Shown here: positions 1 through 8,482 of the stretch, piece by piece
Layout of the letters: each line of letters begins with the position of its first letter
Numbering within the stretch: position 1 is the stretch's first letter
Assembly (NCBI RefSeq): GCF_019448235.1
Contig: NZ_CP080409.1
Span: 2,046,001 to 2,110,000, forward strand
DNA length: 64,000 nt
From: Nocardioides panacisoli
GTDB lineage: Bacteria > Actinomycetota > Actinomycetes > Propionibacteriales > Nocardioidaceae
Direction of reading: 5' to 3'
Notes under the pieces: generated by a model
The model's database searches: none
What the model saw: the letters and a program-made list of their open reading frames with translations, nothing else
What the model was told of the DNA's origin: nothing
Program-made: the position numbers and the translations under genes

Positions 1-1482
1 TCCTCGTCCACGGACCGGCCGGCCGGGTCCGGGTCGGCCGGCTCGGGACCGTCGCGGACGCGAGCACTCGGTGACGGCGCGAAGGCGACGGCACGCGGCC
101 TGGCCGCGGCCGGACGGGTCACCGGCCGGGCAGGGCGTACGACGATGCACCGCGCCCGCCGCGCCGCGAACGCCGAGGGCGCCGACCGGTCGGGCCTGAA
201 CCGGCTGATCGAGCTCCACGTGTGCAACGCCGCCGGCGACACCGCGGTCGCGATCGCGCTGGCCGGCACCATCTTCTTCTCCGGGGCCACCAGTGAGGCG
301 CGCACCCAGGTCGCGCTCTTCCTGGTGCTGACCATGCTGCCGTTCGCGGTCGTCGCGCCGTTGATCGGTCCGTTCCTGGACCGCTTCAGCCACGGTCGTC
401 GCTGGGCCATCGGCGGCACCTTCGCGATCCGCGGGTTCCTCTGCTGGGTGCTGGCCGGCCTCGTGGCGGTCGAGTCGGTCTGGATGTACCCCGCCGCCCT
501 CGGCGTACTGGTCTCCTCCAAGGCCTACGGCGTCACGCGCGCCTCGGCCATCCCCCGCCTCAAGCCCGAGGGGATGGAGCTGCCCAAGGCCAACGGCCGC
601 GTCTCCCTGGCCGGCGTCGTCGGTGCGTCGGTGTCGGCACCCCTGGCGGGTGCGGCGTCGTACTTCGGCTCCGACTGGGCGCTGCGCTACGCGTTCCTGG
701 TCTTCGTGCTCGGCACCATCGCCGCCATCGTCCTCCCGGCCCAGGTGGACTCCCGGGCAGCCGACGCCCCTGCCGGTGAGCAGCCCCGACGCGCCATCAA
801 CCCGCCCAGCGTCGCCTTCGCGCTGCGCGCCAACTGCGGTCCGCGCTGGCTGTCGGGCTTCCTGACGATGTACATGGCCTTCCTCCTGCGCGACAACCCC
901 ATCGACGGGTGGGAGGAACGCGGCACCCTGCTGCTCGGGCTCGTGGTCGGCGCCGCCGGCCTCGGCAACGCCCTGGGCATCCTCACCGCCTCACTCGCCC
1001 GTCGGATCTCGCCCACGGTGACGCTGGTGGCCATGATGCTCCTCGACGTCGGCGTGGTCGTGGTCGCCGGCGTGCTCTACGGCCTGCTGCCGGTGGTGCT
1101 GCTGGGGCTCACCGCCGGGCTGGCGCAGTACCTCGCGAAGGTCTCGCTCGACGCCACGATCCAGACCGAGATCCCGCACCGGTCCCACGCGAGTGCCTTC
1201 GCGCGTGGCGACACCACGCTGCAGCTGGCGTGGGTCGTGGGTGGCTTCGTCGGCATCGTGATGCCGTTGATCCCGCGGGTCGGTCTCGGCATCGCTGCCC
1301 TACTGCTCGCCGGATGGGCGGTCTACGTGCTGCGCACCCGTCCCCGCGGGACCGGCCCGGACGCGGACGGCCCCGGACACCGGCCCGGGCAGCACACCGA
1401 GCCCGCCGGCACCGACACCACGCCGCGTCCCGCCAACGGCGGTACGCCGCCACCTCCGCCGCCGCCCCCACCCGCACGCTGA
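1..1482 (+). CDS. MFS transporter, 5' end outside window
   Basis: Major facilitator family permease of unknown substrate. About ten to twelve hydrophobic segments are visible, with the loop DRFSHGRRW after the second or third helix in the place of the MFS D-R-x-G-R-R/K loop. The first ATG is at 145, but the frame stays open to base 1 and the upstream part reads as plausible basic protein (KATARGLAAAGRVTGRAGR), the kind of N-terminal extension I recall in actinobacterial relatives. I therefore treat the gene as starting before the window. The C-terminus is a hydrophilic tail ending in nine consecutive prolines. The stop lies 12 bp from the stop of the convergent cold-shock gene. Confidence 0.8.
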   Translation, partial: SSSTDRPAGSGSAGSGPSRTRALGDGAKATARGLAAAGRVTGRAGRTTMHRARRAANAEGADRSGLNRLIELHVCNAAGDTAVAIALAGTIFFSGATSEARTQVALFLVLTMLPFAVVAPLIGPFLDRFSHGRRWAIGGTFAIRGFLCWVLAGLVAVESVWMYPAALGVLVSSKAYGVTRASAIPRLKPEGMELPKANGRVSLAGVVGASVSAPLAGAASYFGSDWALRYAFLVFVLGTIAAIVLPAQVDSRAADAPAGEQPRRAINPPSVAFALRANCGPRWLSGFLTMYMAFLLRDNPIDGWEERGTLLLGLVVGAAGLGNALGILTASLARRISPTVTLVAMMLLDVGVVVVAGVLYGLLPVVLLGLTAGLAQYLAKVSLDATIQTEIPHRSHASAFARGDTTLQLAWVVGGFVGIVMPLIPRVGLGIAALLLAGWAVYVLRTRPRGTGPDADGPGHRPGQHTEPAGTDTTPRPANGGTPPPPPPPPPAR

Positions 1483-1494
1483 GGGCCGGTCGGG

Positions 1495-1890
1495 TCAGAG
1501 CTCGAGCTGGTCGGCGAGGGCCCGGAGCAGCTTCGCGGTCGGCTTGGCCGTGCGCGTCTCGGGGTGACGACCCCGGCGGTAGGTGCCCTCGACGTCGTCG
1601 AGGAGCTTGATCAGGTCCTCGACGATGGTGACCATCTCCTCGGGCTTCTTCCGCTTCGCGCGGTCCTGGTTGCGGGCGACCGACGCCGGCTTGTCCAGGA
1701 GCCGCACCTGGAGCGCCTGGTCACCGCGGCGGCCCTGGGCGATGCCGAACTCGACACGCGTGCCGGACTTGAGGGCGGTGACGCCGTCGGGCAGCGCGTC
1801 GGACCGGACGTAGACGTCCGGTCCCTCGGCCTGGGAGAGGAATCCGAAGCCCTTCTCCGCGTCGTACCACTTCACCTTGCCAACCGGCAC
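1495..1890 (-). CDS. Cold-shock domain protein with C-terminal extension
   Basis: Single-stranded nucleic-acid-binding protein of the CspA family. Residues 1-65 form the cold-shock domain: GKVKWYDAEKGFGFL contains the aromatic RNP1-like surface, and DVYVRSDAL corresponds to the usual DVFVHxSAL. Residues 66-131 are a charged, helix-rich extension not found in the usual 67-residue CspA. The start is a GTG at 1890 preceded by an AAGGGTTGG purine stretch; longer readings of the frame upstream do not look like protein. Such CSD-plus-helix proteins of about 130 residues occur in actinobacteria; the role of the extension is unknown. Divergent from the downstream subtilase. Confidence 0.88.
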   Translation of the reverse strand: MPVGKVKWYDAEKGFGFLSQAEGPDVYVRSDALPDGVTALKSGTRVEFGIAQGRRGDQALQVRLLDKPASVARNQDRAKRKKPEEMVTIVEDLIKLLDDVEGTYRRGRHPETRTAKPTAKLLRALADQLEL

Positions 1891-2073
1891 GGCTCCAACC
1901 CTTCGTCTGCGACGGCGCCCGGCGGCTCCGGGCGGCCCGAACGCGCATCGTAGGTCATCGCCGGTGACGCCGCCGAACGCGTTTCCGGCCGGCTGTTGTG
2001 GGGATCTTGTGCACTCCCCCGTCCCATGCGTCACAATGGATGGCTCGTGGGGACCAGACGAACGGGGAGGACC

Positions 2074-4212
2074 ATGACGCGCAGCCCGGGCACGCGCGCG
2101 CTCGCGCGCCGCACGCGGACCATGCCGTGGCCCGCCCTCGCCTCGGTGCTCGTGGCGCTGCTGGCGGTCGGACTCCTCCCGGCCCAGGCCGGGGGCGCCG
2201 CCCCGCACGCAGGCGACGAGCCCTCGCTGACGCTGGTGACCCTGACCGGTCCCGGTCTGGCCGGGCTCGACGGCGAGGAGTCCGCCGACGACGCCCGGCA
2301 GCGCATGCGGCGTGACCAGGACCAGCTGCTCGCGGCCGTCGACGCCCCCACGCCGGTCTACCGCTGGACCGATGCCCTCAACGGCTTCGCCGTCGAACTC
2401 GACGCCGAGCAGGCCCGGACCCTCGCCGGCAATCCGCGGGTCGCGCTCGTGGAGGAGAACGAGGTGCGCTCCCTCACGGCGCTGTCCTCCTCCCACGCCA
2501 CCGCCGCAGCAACGTCCGCCGCACCGGCCCCCGGCGGCGCCGGCACCGTCATCGGCTTCGTCGACTCCGGCATCGACCCCGGCAACCGCGCCTTCTCCGA
2601 CGTCGCCCCGCTCGGGCCGGACCCCCGCTACCGCGGTGAGTGCACCGGCGCGGCGGAGGACGGCTCCTGGAAGGCCACCGCCTGCGGCGCGAAGCTGGTC
2701 GGCGCGCAGTACTTCGTCGACGGCTTCGGTGCCGACGGCGTCCGCTCCGGCGACTCGCTCTCCCCCCGCGACACCGCCGGCCACGGCACCCAGATGGCCT
2801 CGATCGCGGCCGGCAACTCCCAAGTCCCGGTCCGGGTCGACGGAGACGGGATGGGACGCCGGTCCGGCGCCGCCCCGCGGGCCCGCATCGCGGCGTACAA
2901 GGCCTGCTGGAGCGCCCCCGACCCCGACGACGACGGCTGCGCGACCGCCGACCTGGTCGCCGCCATCGACCGCGCCACCGCCGACCGGGTCGACGTGCTC
3001 AACCTCGCGGTCGCCGGCCCCGGCAAGATCGACACCGTCGAGCGCGCACTGCTCGGCGCAGCCGAGGCAGAGGTCGTCGTGGTCGGCGCAGCCGGCAACG
3101 ACGGCGACGACGCCTACGCCGCCCACCCCGCACCGTGGGTCCTCACCGTCGGCGCCACCTCCGGCGACGTCCGTGCCGGAGTGGTCGAGGCCGGACCGCA
3201 CACCCTCCACGGCCGGATGGCCTCGGGGACGTCGGTCACAGGTGCCCGCGTCGTGCACGCCGCCGACGTCGCGGCCCCCGGCGCGAGCGTCCGTGACGCG
3301 CGGGTCTGCCGCGACGGCAGCCTCGACGCCAGTGAAGTCGCCGGCGCCGTGGTCATCTGCGAGCGGGGCGCCACGGCCCGCGTCGCGAAGTCCGAGGCGG
3401 TCGAGCGGGCCGACGGCGTCGGCATGGTGCTGGTCAACAAGGGGACCGGCTCGGTCAACGCCGACCTGCACGCCGTCCCCACCGTGCACCTGCGCGAGAG
3501 CGCCGGCCGGACCCTGTCCCGCTGGGTGCGCTCGAGCAAGGACGCCCGGATCGACCTCGAGGCGCGCGGCACCGTGCGGCGTACGCCGCAGGTCACCGGG
3601 TTCAGCAGCGCCGGCAACCCGCGCCTGTCCCTGCTCAAGCCCGACCTGGTCGCGCCCGGGTCGGAGGTGATGGCCGCCGTCCCCGGCGGCTGGGACCTCG
3701 CGACCGGCACCTCGGCCTCGGCGGCCCACGTCAGCGGCCTCGCCGCACGCCTGCTCGCACGGCCGGCGTCGGACCCGCAGCAGGTCCGCTCGGCGCTGGT
3801 CACCATGGCGCGCCCGGTCCGCGACGCCGGCGTGAGCAAGGCGGGCGCCGGCTCGGCCACGGGTGGCGCGCTGCCTCCGGTGTCGTACCTCGTGCCCGAG
3901 CGTCACTACCGCACCTGGCTCGAGGGCGACCGGACGACGGTCAACCAGCCCCACGCGCTGCTCAACGGCAGCCAGTCGCAGGTCGAGCGCACCCTCACCA
4001 ACACCAGCGACCGCATCGTGCGCGTGCAGGCCTCCACCGAGGGCTTCACCGATCCGGTGCGGGTCTTCCCCTCCTGGGCGGAGCTGGCGCCGGGCGATGC
4101 CCTCACCTTCATGGTGACGCTGCCCGAGGACACCGCAGTGGAGCGCGGCACGGTCACCTGGAGCACCGAGGACGGCGAGCGCACGCGCTTGACGGTCGTC
4201 TCCGGGCGCTGA
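2074..4212 (+). CDS. Secreted S8 (subtilisin-like) serine protease
   Basis: A 712-residue exported peptidase. Residues 1-45 are a long basic Sec signal (hydrophobic core LASVLVALLAVGLLPA). Residues about 75-130 look like an I9-type propeptide ending in VALVEENEV. The catalytic domain has Asp164 (VDSGID), His237 (GHGTQMASI), oxyanion Asn342 (GAAGNDGD) and Ser547 (GTSASAAHVSG). The roughly 200 residues between the Asn and Ser motifs include a protease-associated (PA)-type insert (GAVVICERG...KSEAVERADGVGMVLVNK). The last about 90 residues resemble the Fn3-like beta domain of subtilases. The ATG follows a strong GGGGAGG at 2064-2070. Substrate unknown; probably extracellular protein degradation. 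Confidence 0.92.
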   Translation: MTRSPGTRALARRTRTMPWPALASVLVALLAVGLLPAQAGGAAPHAGDEPSLTLVTLTGPGLAGLDGEESADDARQRMRRDQDQLLAAVDAPTPVYRWTDALNGFAVELDAEQARTLAGNPRVALVEENEVRSLTALSSSHATAAATSAAPAPGGAGTVIGFVDSGIDPGNRAFSDVAPLGPDPRYRGECTGAAEDGSWKATACGAKLVGAQYFVDGFGADGVRSGDSLSPRDTAGHGTQMASIAAGNSQVPVRVDGDGMGRRSGAAPRARIAAYKACWSAPDPDDDGCATADLVAAIDRATADRVDVLNLAVAGPGKIDTVERALLGAAEAEVVVVGAAGNDGDDAYAAHPAPWVLTVGATSGDVRAGVVEAGPHTLHGRMASGTSVTGARVVHAADVAAPGASVRDARVCRDGSLDASEVAGAVVICERGATARVAKSEAVERADGVGMVLVNKGTGSVNADLHAVPTVHLRESAGRTLSRWVRSSKDARIDLEARGTVRRTPQVTGFSSAGNPRLSLLKPDLVAPGSEVMAAVPGGWDLATGTSASAAHVSGLAARLLARPASDPQQVRSALVTMARPVRDAGVSKAGAGSATGGALPPVSYLVPERHYRTWLEGDRTTVNQPHALLNGSQSQVERTLTNTSDRIVRVQASTEGFTDPVRVFPSWAELAPGDALTFMVTLPEDTAVERGTVTWSTEDGERTRLTVVSGR

Positions 4213-4239
4213 GGACCAGCAGGACCCTCCCCGCCGGGC

Positions 4240-5202
4240 TCAGGAGCCTCCGGGCCCCAGCACCTCGACGCTGACGCCGTCACCGAGGTCGATCACCGCG
4301 CCGACCACCAGCGGGACAGCGATGCCCGGCCGCAGGTCGCGCGGCTCCTCGCCGGGAGCGGTGAGGACGGTGCCGTTGGTCGAGCCCATGTCGGTGAGCA
4401 TCGCCACGGCCTCGCCGGCTCCTCCCGGACGCACCTCGGCGTGGGTGGAGGAGATCTCCTGCAACCGGCTGGGCACGCTGAGCAGCGTCGCCTCCTCGGC
4501 GTCGTCACGCGGCCGGGGTGCGCGCCCGATCAGCACCACCCGGTCGATCGCGACGCTCTGGCCATCAGAGCTGCGCAGCATCGGCGCCGGGGCGGGATCG
4601 GCCGGCGCCGTGTCGACCGGCACCGCGCCGGTCGGCACCGCGTCGGCCGCAGCCGCGGCGCTCGATACGGCGACCGCGGGCGCGTCGGGCACCGCGGCGA
4701 GGTGCGCGCCGCCGCCGGTCCCCCGCTCCGCGGTGATCGGCGTGGTGGGGTGCGCCTCGACGCGACTGACCCGCACCAGGCCGGTGCGGACGGCGTACTC
4801 GCGGTCGGCGTCGGGCTCGGCCGCACGGCCACGCGCGGGCAGGTCGACGGTGAGCGAGGTGACGCCGGAGAGGCGGCGTTCGGCCCAGATCGCGTCGTCG
4901 GGCCCCTCGATGCGGACCTCGTCGGTGTCACCGGCCGCGCGCACGGCGAGTCCTTCGCCCCGCACGACCACCCGGGTCAGGTCCTCGGAGCGCTCGACGA
5001 GCGCGAAGGACGGACACCGGGCGAGGCCGTCGGCCAGGAGGCCGTCGAGCACGTCCTCGACGGTGGCACCACCCTCGACACGGCGCCACACCTCGGCCAC
5101 CAGCGCGTGGTCCGGGACCGGCAGCGCGATCGTGATCGCGTCACCGAGGACCGCGTACCAGGGTCCCGGACGGTAGGACCACTGCAGGCTGTCGGTGCTC
5201 AT
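4240..5202 (-). CDS. FHA domain-containing protein
   Basis: A 320-residue protein with a C-terminal forkhead-associated domain that binds phosphothreonine peptides. Residues about 235-315 carry the FHA signature: LIGRAP, then SSTHAEV, then GSTNGTVL. The first 150 residues form an unrecognised alpha/beta region, followed by an Ala/Pro/Thr-rich linker. No transmembrane helix is evident. FHA proteins usually act with Ser/Thr kinases such as PknA/B; no kinase gene lies nearby. The ATG at 5202 is chosen because the reading frame upstream is non-protein-like. Convergent with the subtilase and divergent from the helicase-associated gene. Confidence 0.85.
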   Translation of the reverse strand: MSTDSLQWSYRPGPWYAVLGDAITIALPVPDHALVAEVWRRVEGGATVEDVLDGLLADGLARCPSFALVERSEDLTRVVVRGEGLAVRAAGDTDEVRIEGPDDAIWAERRLSGVTSLTVDLPARGRAAEPDADREYAVRTGLVRVSRVEAHPTTPITAERGTGGGAHLAAVPDAPAVAVSSAAAAADAVPTGAVPVDTAPADPAPAPMLRSSDGQSVAIDRVVLIGRAPRPRDDAEEATLLSVPSRLQEISSTHAEVRPGGAGEAVAMLTDMGSTNGTVLTAPGEEPRDLRPGIAVPLVVGAVIDLGDGVSVEVLGPGGS

Positions 5203-5274
5203 CGCGCCCCATCCCACCACATCCCGATGCGCCCACCCCGATCCTCGGGGGAGCGGGCTGAGTACGGTGGTCGG

Positions 5275-7524
5275 GTGTCGGAGGGGACGGGCCACAGATC
5301 GCTGGCCGACCAGTTGCGGCAGTGGTCCGATGACCGCCTCGCCGCCCTGCTGACCGCCCGGCCCGACCTGGCCTCCCCCGCGCCGCGGGACTGCAGCCAG
5401 CTCGCCTCCCGCGCCGCCGTGCGCAGCTCGATCGCGCGGGCGCTGGACGGGCTCAACCGCGGAGAGCTCTTCGTCCTCGACGCCGTCACCGTTGCCCGGA
5501 CCACGACGGCTGCGGAGCTGCGCTCCCTGGTGGCGGCCGCACCGGACTTCGTCGACGCTGCCCTCGCGCGGCTGGTGCAGCTCGCGGTGGTGTGGGAGTC
5601 GCCGGAGGGCCTCCGCGCACTCAGCATGGTCACCGACTGCCTCGCCGGCGGCGAGGACGGCGGCGTCAGCGGACTGCATCCCCGCTCCACCCGTGACCCC
5701 GGCGCCGCGGTGGTCGCCGACCGGCTCGCTGCCCTCTCCCCCGCTGCGCGCGGCCTGCTCGAGCACGTCGTCGGTGAGGGCGGCACCGCCACCGCGGGCC
5801 GCGCACGGCGCAACGTCCGTCCCGCGGCCGCCGAGAGCCCGGCCGAGGAGCTCCTGGCCCACGACCTGCTGGTGGCCGACGGCGAGGAGCTGCTCGTGGT
5901 GCCCGGCGAGGTCGGGATGTCGCTGCGCGGCGGCACCACGACCACGGCACCGGTCGACGTACCCCCTGACCTCGCCACCGACGACACGAACGCGAGGTTG
6001 GCCGCCAACGTGGCGGTGGCGGCAGCCACCGAGTTCGTGCGCCGCGCCGGCGTCCTGCTCGAGACCTGGAGCCACCGCCCACCGGCCGCGCTGCGCTCGG
6101 GCGGGCTCGGGGTCCGCGACCTGCGCGCTGCTGCCACCCATCTCGGCGTGACCGAGGCCGAGGCCGCCCTGGTGGTGGAGGTGGTGGTCGCCGCCGGGCT
6201 GGCGGCCAGCCGGGCCGACGGCGAGGGCAACCCGGTGTGGGTGCCGACCGACGCGTTCGACACCTGGGCCGCGGCTCCGGTGGCGGACCAGTGGTCCCGC
6301 TTGGTCCACGCGTGGTGGACGACGTCACGCGTGCCGGCCCTGGTGGGTGAACGCGACGAGGACGGTCGTGCCCGCAACGCCCTGCTGCCTGACCTGGCCT
6401 CGGCCACGGTCGCCGAGACCCGCGCCATGGCGCTGAGCGAGCTCGCGGACCTGCCCGACGGCGTCGGCCTCGCGGCCGGCACCGGCGGCAACAGCCTGCT
6501 GGAACGGCTGCGGTGGCAGCGTCCCCGCCGACCGCGTGGGCGGGCCGACGAGGTGGCGTGGACCCTGCAGGAGGCCGAGGCGCTCGGTCTCCTCGGCCGC
6601 GGGGTGCTGAGCAGCCAGGGCCGGGCGCTGGTGGCCGGCGAGGACGTCGGAGCGGCCCTCACCGACCAGCTGCCGCCGCCGGTGACCGAGGTGGTGATCC
6701 AAGCCGACCTCACCGCGGTCGCACCGGGACCGCTGGCCCCGGACGTGGCGCCGGCCCTGCAGGTGCTCGCCGACGTCGAGTCCCGCGGTGGGGCGACGGT
6801 CTACCGCTTCACCGCCGCTTCCGTACGCCGTGCGCTCGACGAGGGCTGGTCGGCAGCGGAAATCCACGACTTCCTCGACTCGGTCTCGGCGACCCCGGTG
6901 CCGCAGCCGCTGCGCTACCTCGTCGACGACGCCACCCGCACGTTCGGCCGGCTGCGGGTGGGGCACGCCGACGCCTTCATCCGCTCCGACGACGAGGCCG
7001 CCCTGGTCGAGCTGGTGCACCACCCGCAGGCCGACGCGCTCGGGCTGCGGCGGATCGCCCCCACGGTGGTCATCAGCACCACCCCGGTCGACGTGCTGCT
7101 GCCCCGGCTGCGCGACCTGGGACTCGCCCCGGTGGTCGAGGCGCCCGACGGCACCCTGCGGGTGGGCCGGGTCGAGGCGCTGCGCGCCCGTACGCCGCGG
7201 GACCGGGCTCCCGGCTCCGCGCGCGCCCGGGAGGCCAGCCGTGTCGCCGCGGCCGTGCGGGCCGTCCGGGCCGGCGAGGTCGCCGCCCGCACCGAGCCGG
7301 CACGCGCCGTCACGCCCGGCGGCGCCCTCTCAGCGCTGCGGGACGCCGTCGAGCGGGGCAGCACGGTCGTCATCGACTTCACCGACCACCAGGGCGTCAT
7401 CGGCGAGCGCGTCGTCGAGCCCGAGCGCGTCGAGGGCGGCCAGCTGACGGCGTACGACCGGGCTGCGGACGACACCCGGTCCTTCGCGGTGCACCGCATC
7501 CGGTCGGTCCGACCGGCGGAGTGA
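5275..7524 (+). CDS. Helicase-associated (XPB/Ssl2-like) protein with WYL-like C-terminus
   Basis: A 749-residue protein of the actinobacterial helicase-associated family. It has no Walker A or DEAD/DEAH motif. The N-terminal region (DQLRQWSDDRLAALLTARPDL) and middle are helical, winged-helix-like stretches. Residues about 460-640 (EVVIQADLTAVAPGPL ... SRGGATVYRFTAASVRRALDEGWS) match the XPB/Ssl2-like helicase C-terminal domain family. The last 70 residues (VVIDFTDHQGVIGERVVEPERVEGGQLTAYDR) look like a WYL-type ligand or nucleic-acid sensing domain. GTG start at 5275 with TACGGT ending 6 nt upstream and no Shine-Dalgarno, so probably leaderless. Possibly linked to the XPB helicase encoded 1 kb downstream; its biochemical role is unproven. 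Confidence 0.82.
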   Translation: MSEGTGHRSLADQLRQWSDDRLAALLTARPDLASPAPRDCSQLASRAAVRSSIARALDGLNRGELFVLDAVTVARTTTAAELRSLVAAAPDFVDAALARLVQLAVVWESPEGLRALSMVTDCLAGGEDGGVSGLHPRSTRDPGAAVVADRLAALSPAARGLLEHVVGEGGTATAGRARRNVRPAAAESPAEELLAHDLLVADGEELLVVPGEVGMSLRGGTTTTAPVDVPPDLATDDTNARLAANVAVAAATEFVRRAGVLLETWSHRPPAALRSGGLGVRDLRAAATHLGVTEAEAALVVEVVVAAGLAASRADGEGNPVWVPTDAFDTWAAAPVADQWSRLVHAWWTTSRVPALVGERDEDGRARNALLPDLASATVAETRAMALSELADLPDGVGLAAGTGGNSLLERLRWQRPRRPRGRADEVAWTLQEAEALGLLGRGVLSSQGRALVAGEDVGAALTDQLPPPVTEVVIQADLTAVAPGPLAPDVAPALQVLADVESRGGATVYRFTAASVRRALDEGWSAAEIHDFLDSVSATPVPQPLRYLVDDATRTFGRLRVGHADAFIRSDDEAALVELVHHPQADALGLRRIAPTVVISTTPVDVLLPRLRDLGLAPVVEAPDGTLRVGRVEALRARTPRDRAPGSARAREASRVAAAVRAVRAGEVAARTEPARAVTPGGALSALRDAVERGSTVVIDFTDHQGVIGERVVEPERVEGGQLTAYDRAADDTRSFAVHRIRSVRPAE

Positions 7525-7534
7525 GCCGCGGGCG

Positions 7535-8386
7535 TCAGCCGGAGGCGAAGACCGCGGCCGGCAGGGCGTCCTGCTCGAGCACCTGCTGGACCAGGGGCGT
7601 GGCCAGCTCGTGGAGCCGCGCCAGGCCCTCGTCCCCGAGGTGAGCCCACGGGGCGAGGTCGAGCTCGTCGGTCGCCACCTCGATGTCGCGACGCAGCTCG
7701 CGGCCCTGCTCGGTCAGCGCCCCGTCGGTGTCGAGCAGGCCGCGGTCGACCAGTGCGGCCTCGCCCACCGCCCACTCCTCGTCAGAGTAGCCGCGCGACT
7801 TCTTCGCCGCCTCCAGTCGGAAGCCCTTGCCGGTCGCCGTGTGGGTGATGAGCGACTCCAGGCCGCTGAGGCCCGCACGGAGCAGGGTCGCCACATGGCC
7901 GTCGCCGCGGTGCTCACGCAGCAGTGAGAGGGCGTGCCAGAACACCAGGTGCGGCTCGTCGGGCCAGTCGAGGTCGGCGTGGCCGGCGTACAACGGTCGC
8001 CCCTCGGGGCGGCAGGCCTCGGTCGCCCGCCGCGCGAGGTCGGCCGCCTCGGCCAGTGACTCGGAGGCCAGGACCTCCTCGCCGAGCAGGCGGCGGTAGG
8101 AAGCGTCGATGCCGGCGAAGCGCGCGGCGACTGCTGCTCCGGGGGTGGTGGCCTCCCACACCCCGGTCATGGCGTGGGCGACGAGCCCCGGGTGGAAGTT
8201 GTGGAACGTGGCCGTCACGGTGCCTGCGCCCACCGCACCCATCGGCGCGGAGCGGGAAACGAAGTAGCGCGCCCTGCCGCGCAGGCCGAGCTCTCCCATC
8301 GCCGCGTCGACGTCGGGGCTGAAGTAGCCCAGTGCGTGCAGGGGCTCCAGGGTGCGGGCCGTGCGCTTGGCGGTGCGTGCGTCCAT
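7535..8386 (-). CDS. SCO6745-family protein (function unknown)
   Basis: A 283-residue soluble protein that I recognise as the SCO6745 family, common in actinobacteria. It begins ARTLEPLHALGYFSPDVDAAMGELGL and has the conserved run YFVSRSAPMG followed by TFHNFHPGLVAHAM. The C-terminal third resembles a winged-helix arrangement (GFRLEAAKKSRGYSDEEWAVGEAALVDRGLLDTDGALTEQG), as in some regulators. Biochemical function is not established. It lies on the reverse strand between two helicase-type genes and converges on the first of them with a 10-bp gap. Confidence 0.78.
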   Translation of the reverse strand: MDARTAKRTARTLEPLHALGYFSPDVDAAMGELGLRGRARYFVSRSAPMGAVGAGTVTATFHNFHPGLVAHAMTGVWEATTPGAAVAARFAGIDASYRRLLGEEVLASESLAEAADLARRATEACRPEGRPLYAGHADLDWPDEPHLVFWHALSLLREHRGDGHVATLLRAGLSGLESLITHTATGKGFRLEAAKKSRGYSDEEWAVGEAALVDRGLLDTDGALTEQGRELRRDIEVATDELDLAPWAHLGDEGLARLHELATPLVQQVLEQDALPAAVFASG

Positions 8387-8461
8387 GGCGCCTGTCTACC
8401 GCACGCCGCCACCGCACCGACGGGCGCCGTCCCGGTGACGCCGAAGCCGTCGTGCAGCCGC

Positions 8462-8482
8462 CCGAACCGTAGGCTGGTTCGG
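8462..8482. promoter_or_regulatory. Promoter palindrome of the XPB gene
   Basis: A perfect inverted repeat with 7-bp arms CCGAACC and GGTTCGG flanks GTAGGCT. The TAGGCT inside it (8470-8475) is positioned as a -10 hexamer 6 nt before the GTG start at 8482, so the transcript is probably leaderless and the palindrome would cover the core promoter. It could be an operator for an unknown repressor; it does not match the GAAC-N4-GTTC LexA site, because the spacing is longer. Confidence 0.5.

Noticed and set aside
1891..3954. Very long reverse-strand open frame running from the cold-shock gene across the subtilase
   Set aside because: Composition is Gly/Ala/Arg/Asp-rich shadow translation of the subtilase in another frame; the real cold-shock protein begins at the GTG at 1890 with its conserved N-terminus.
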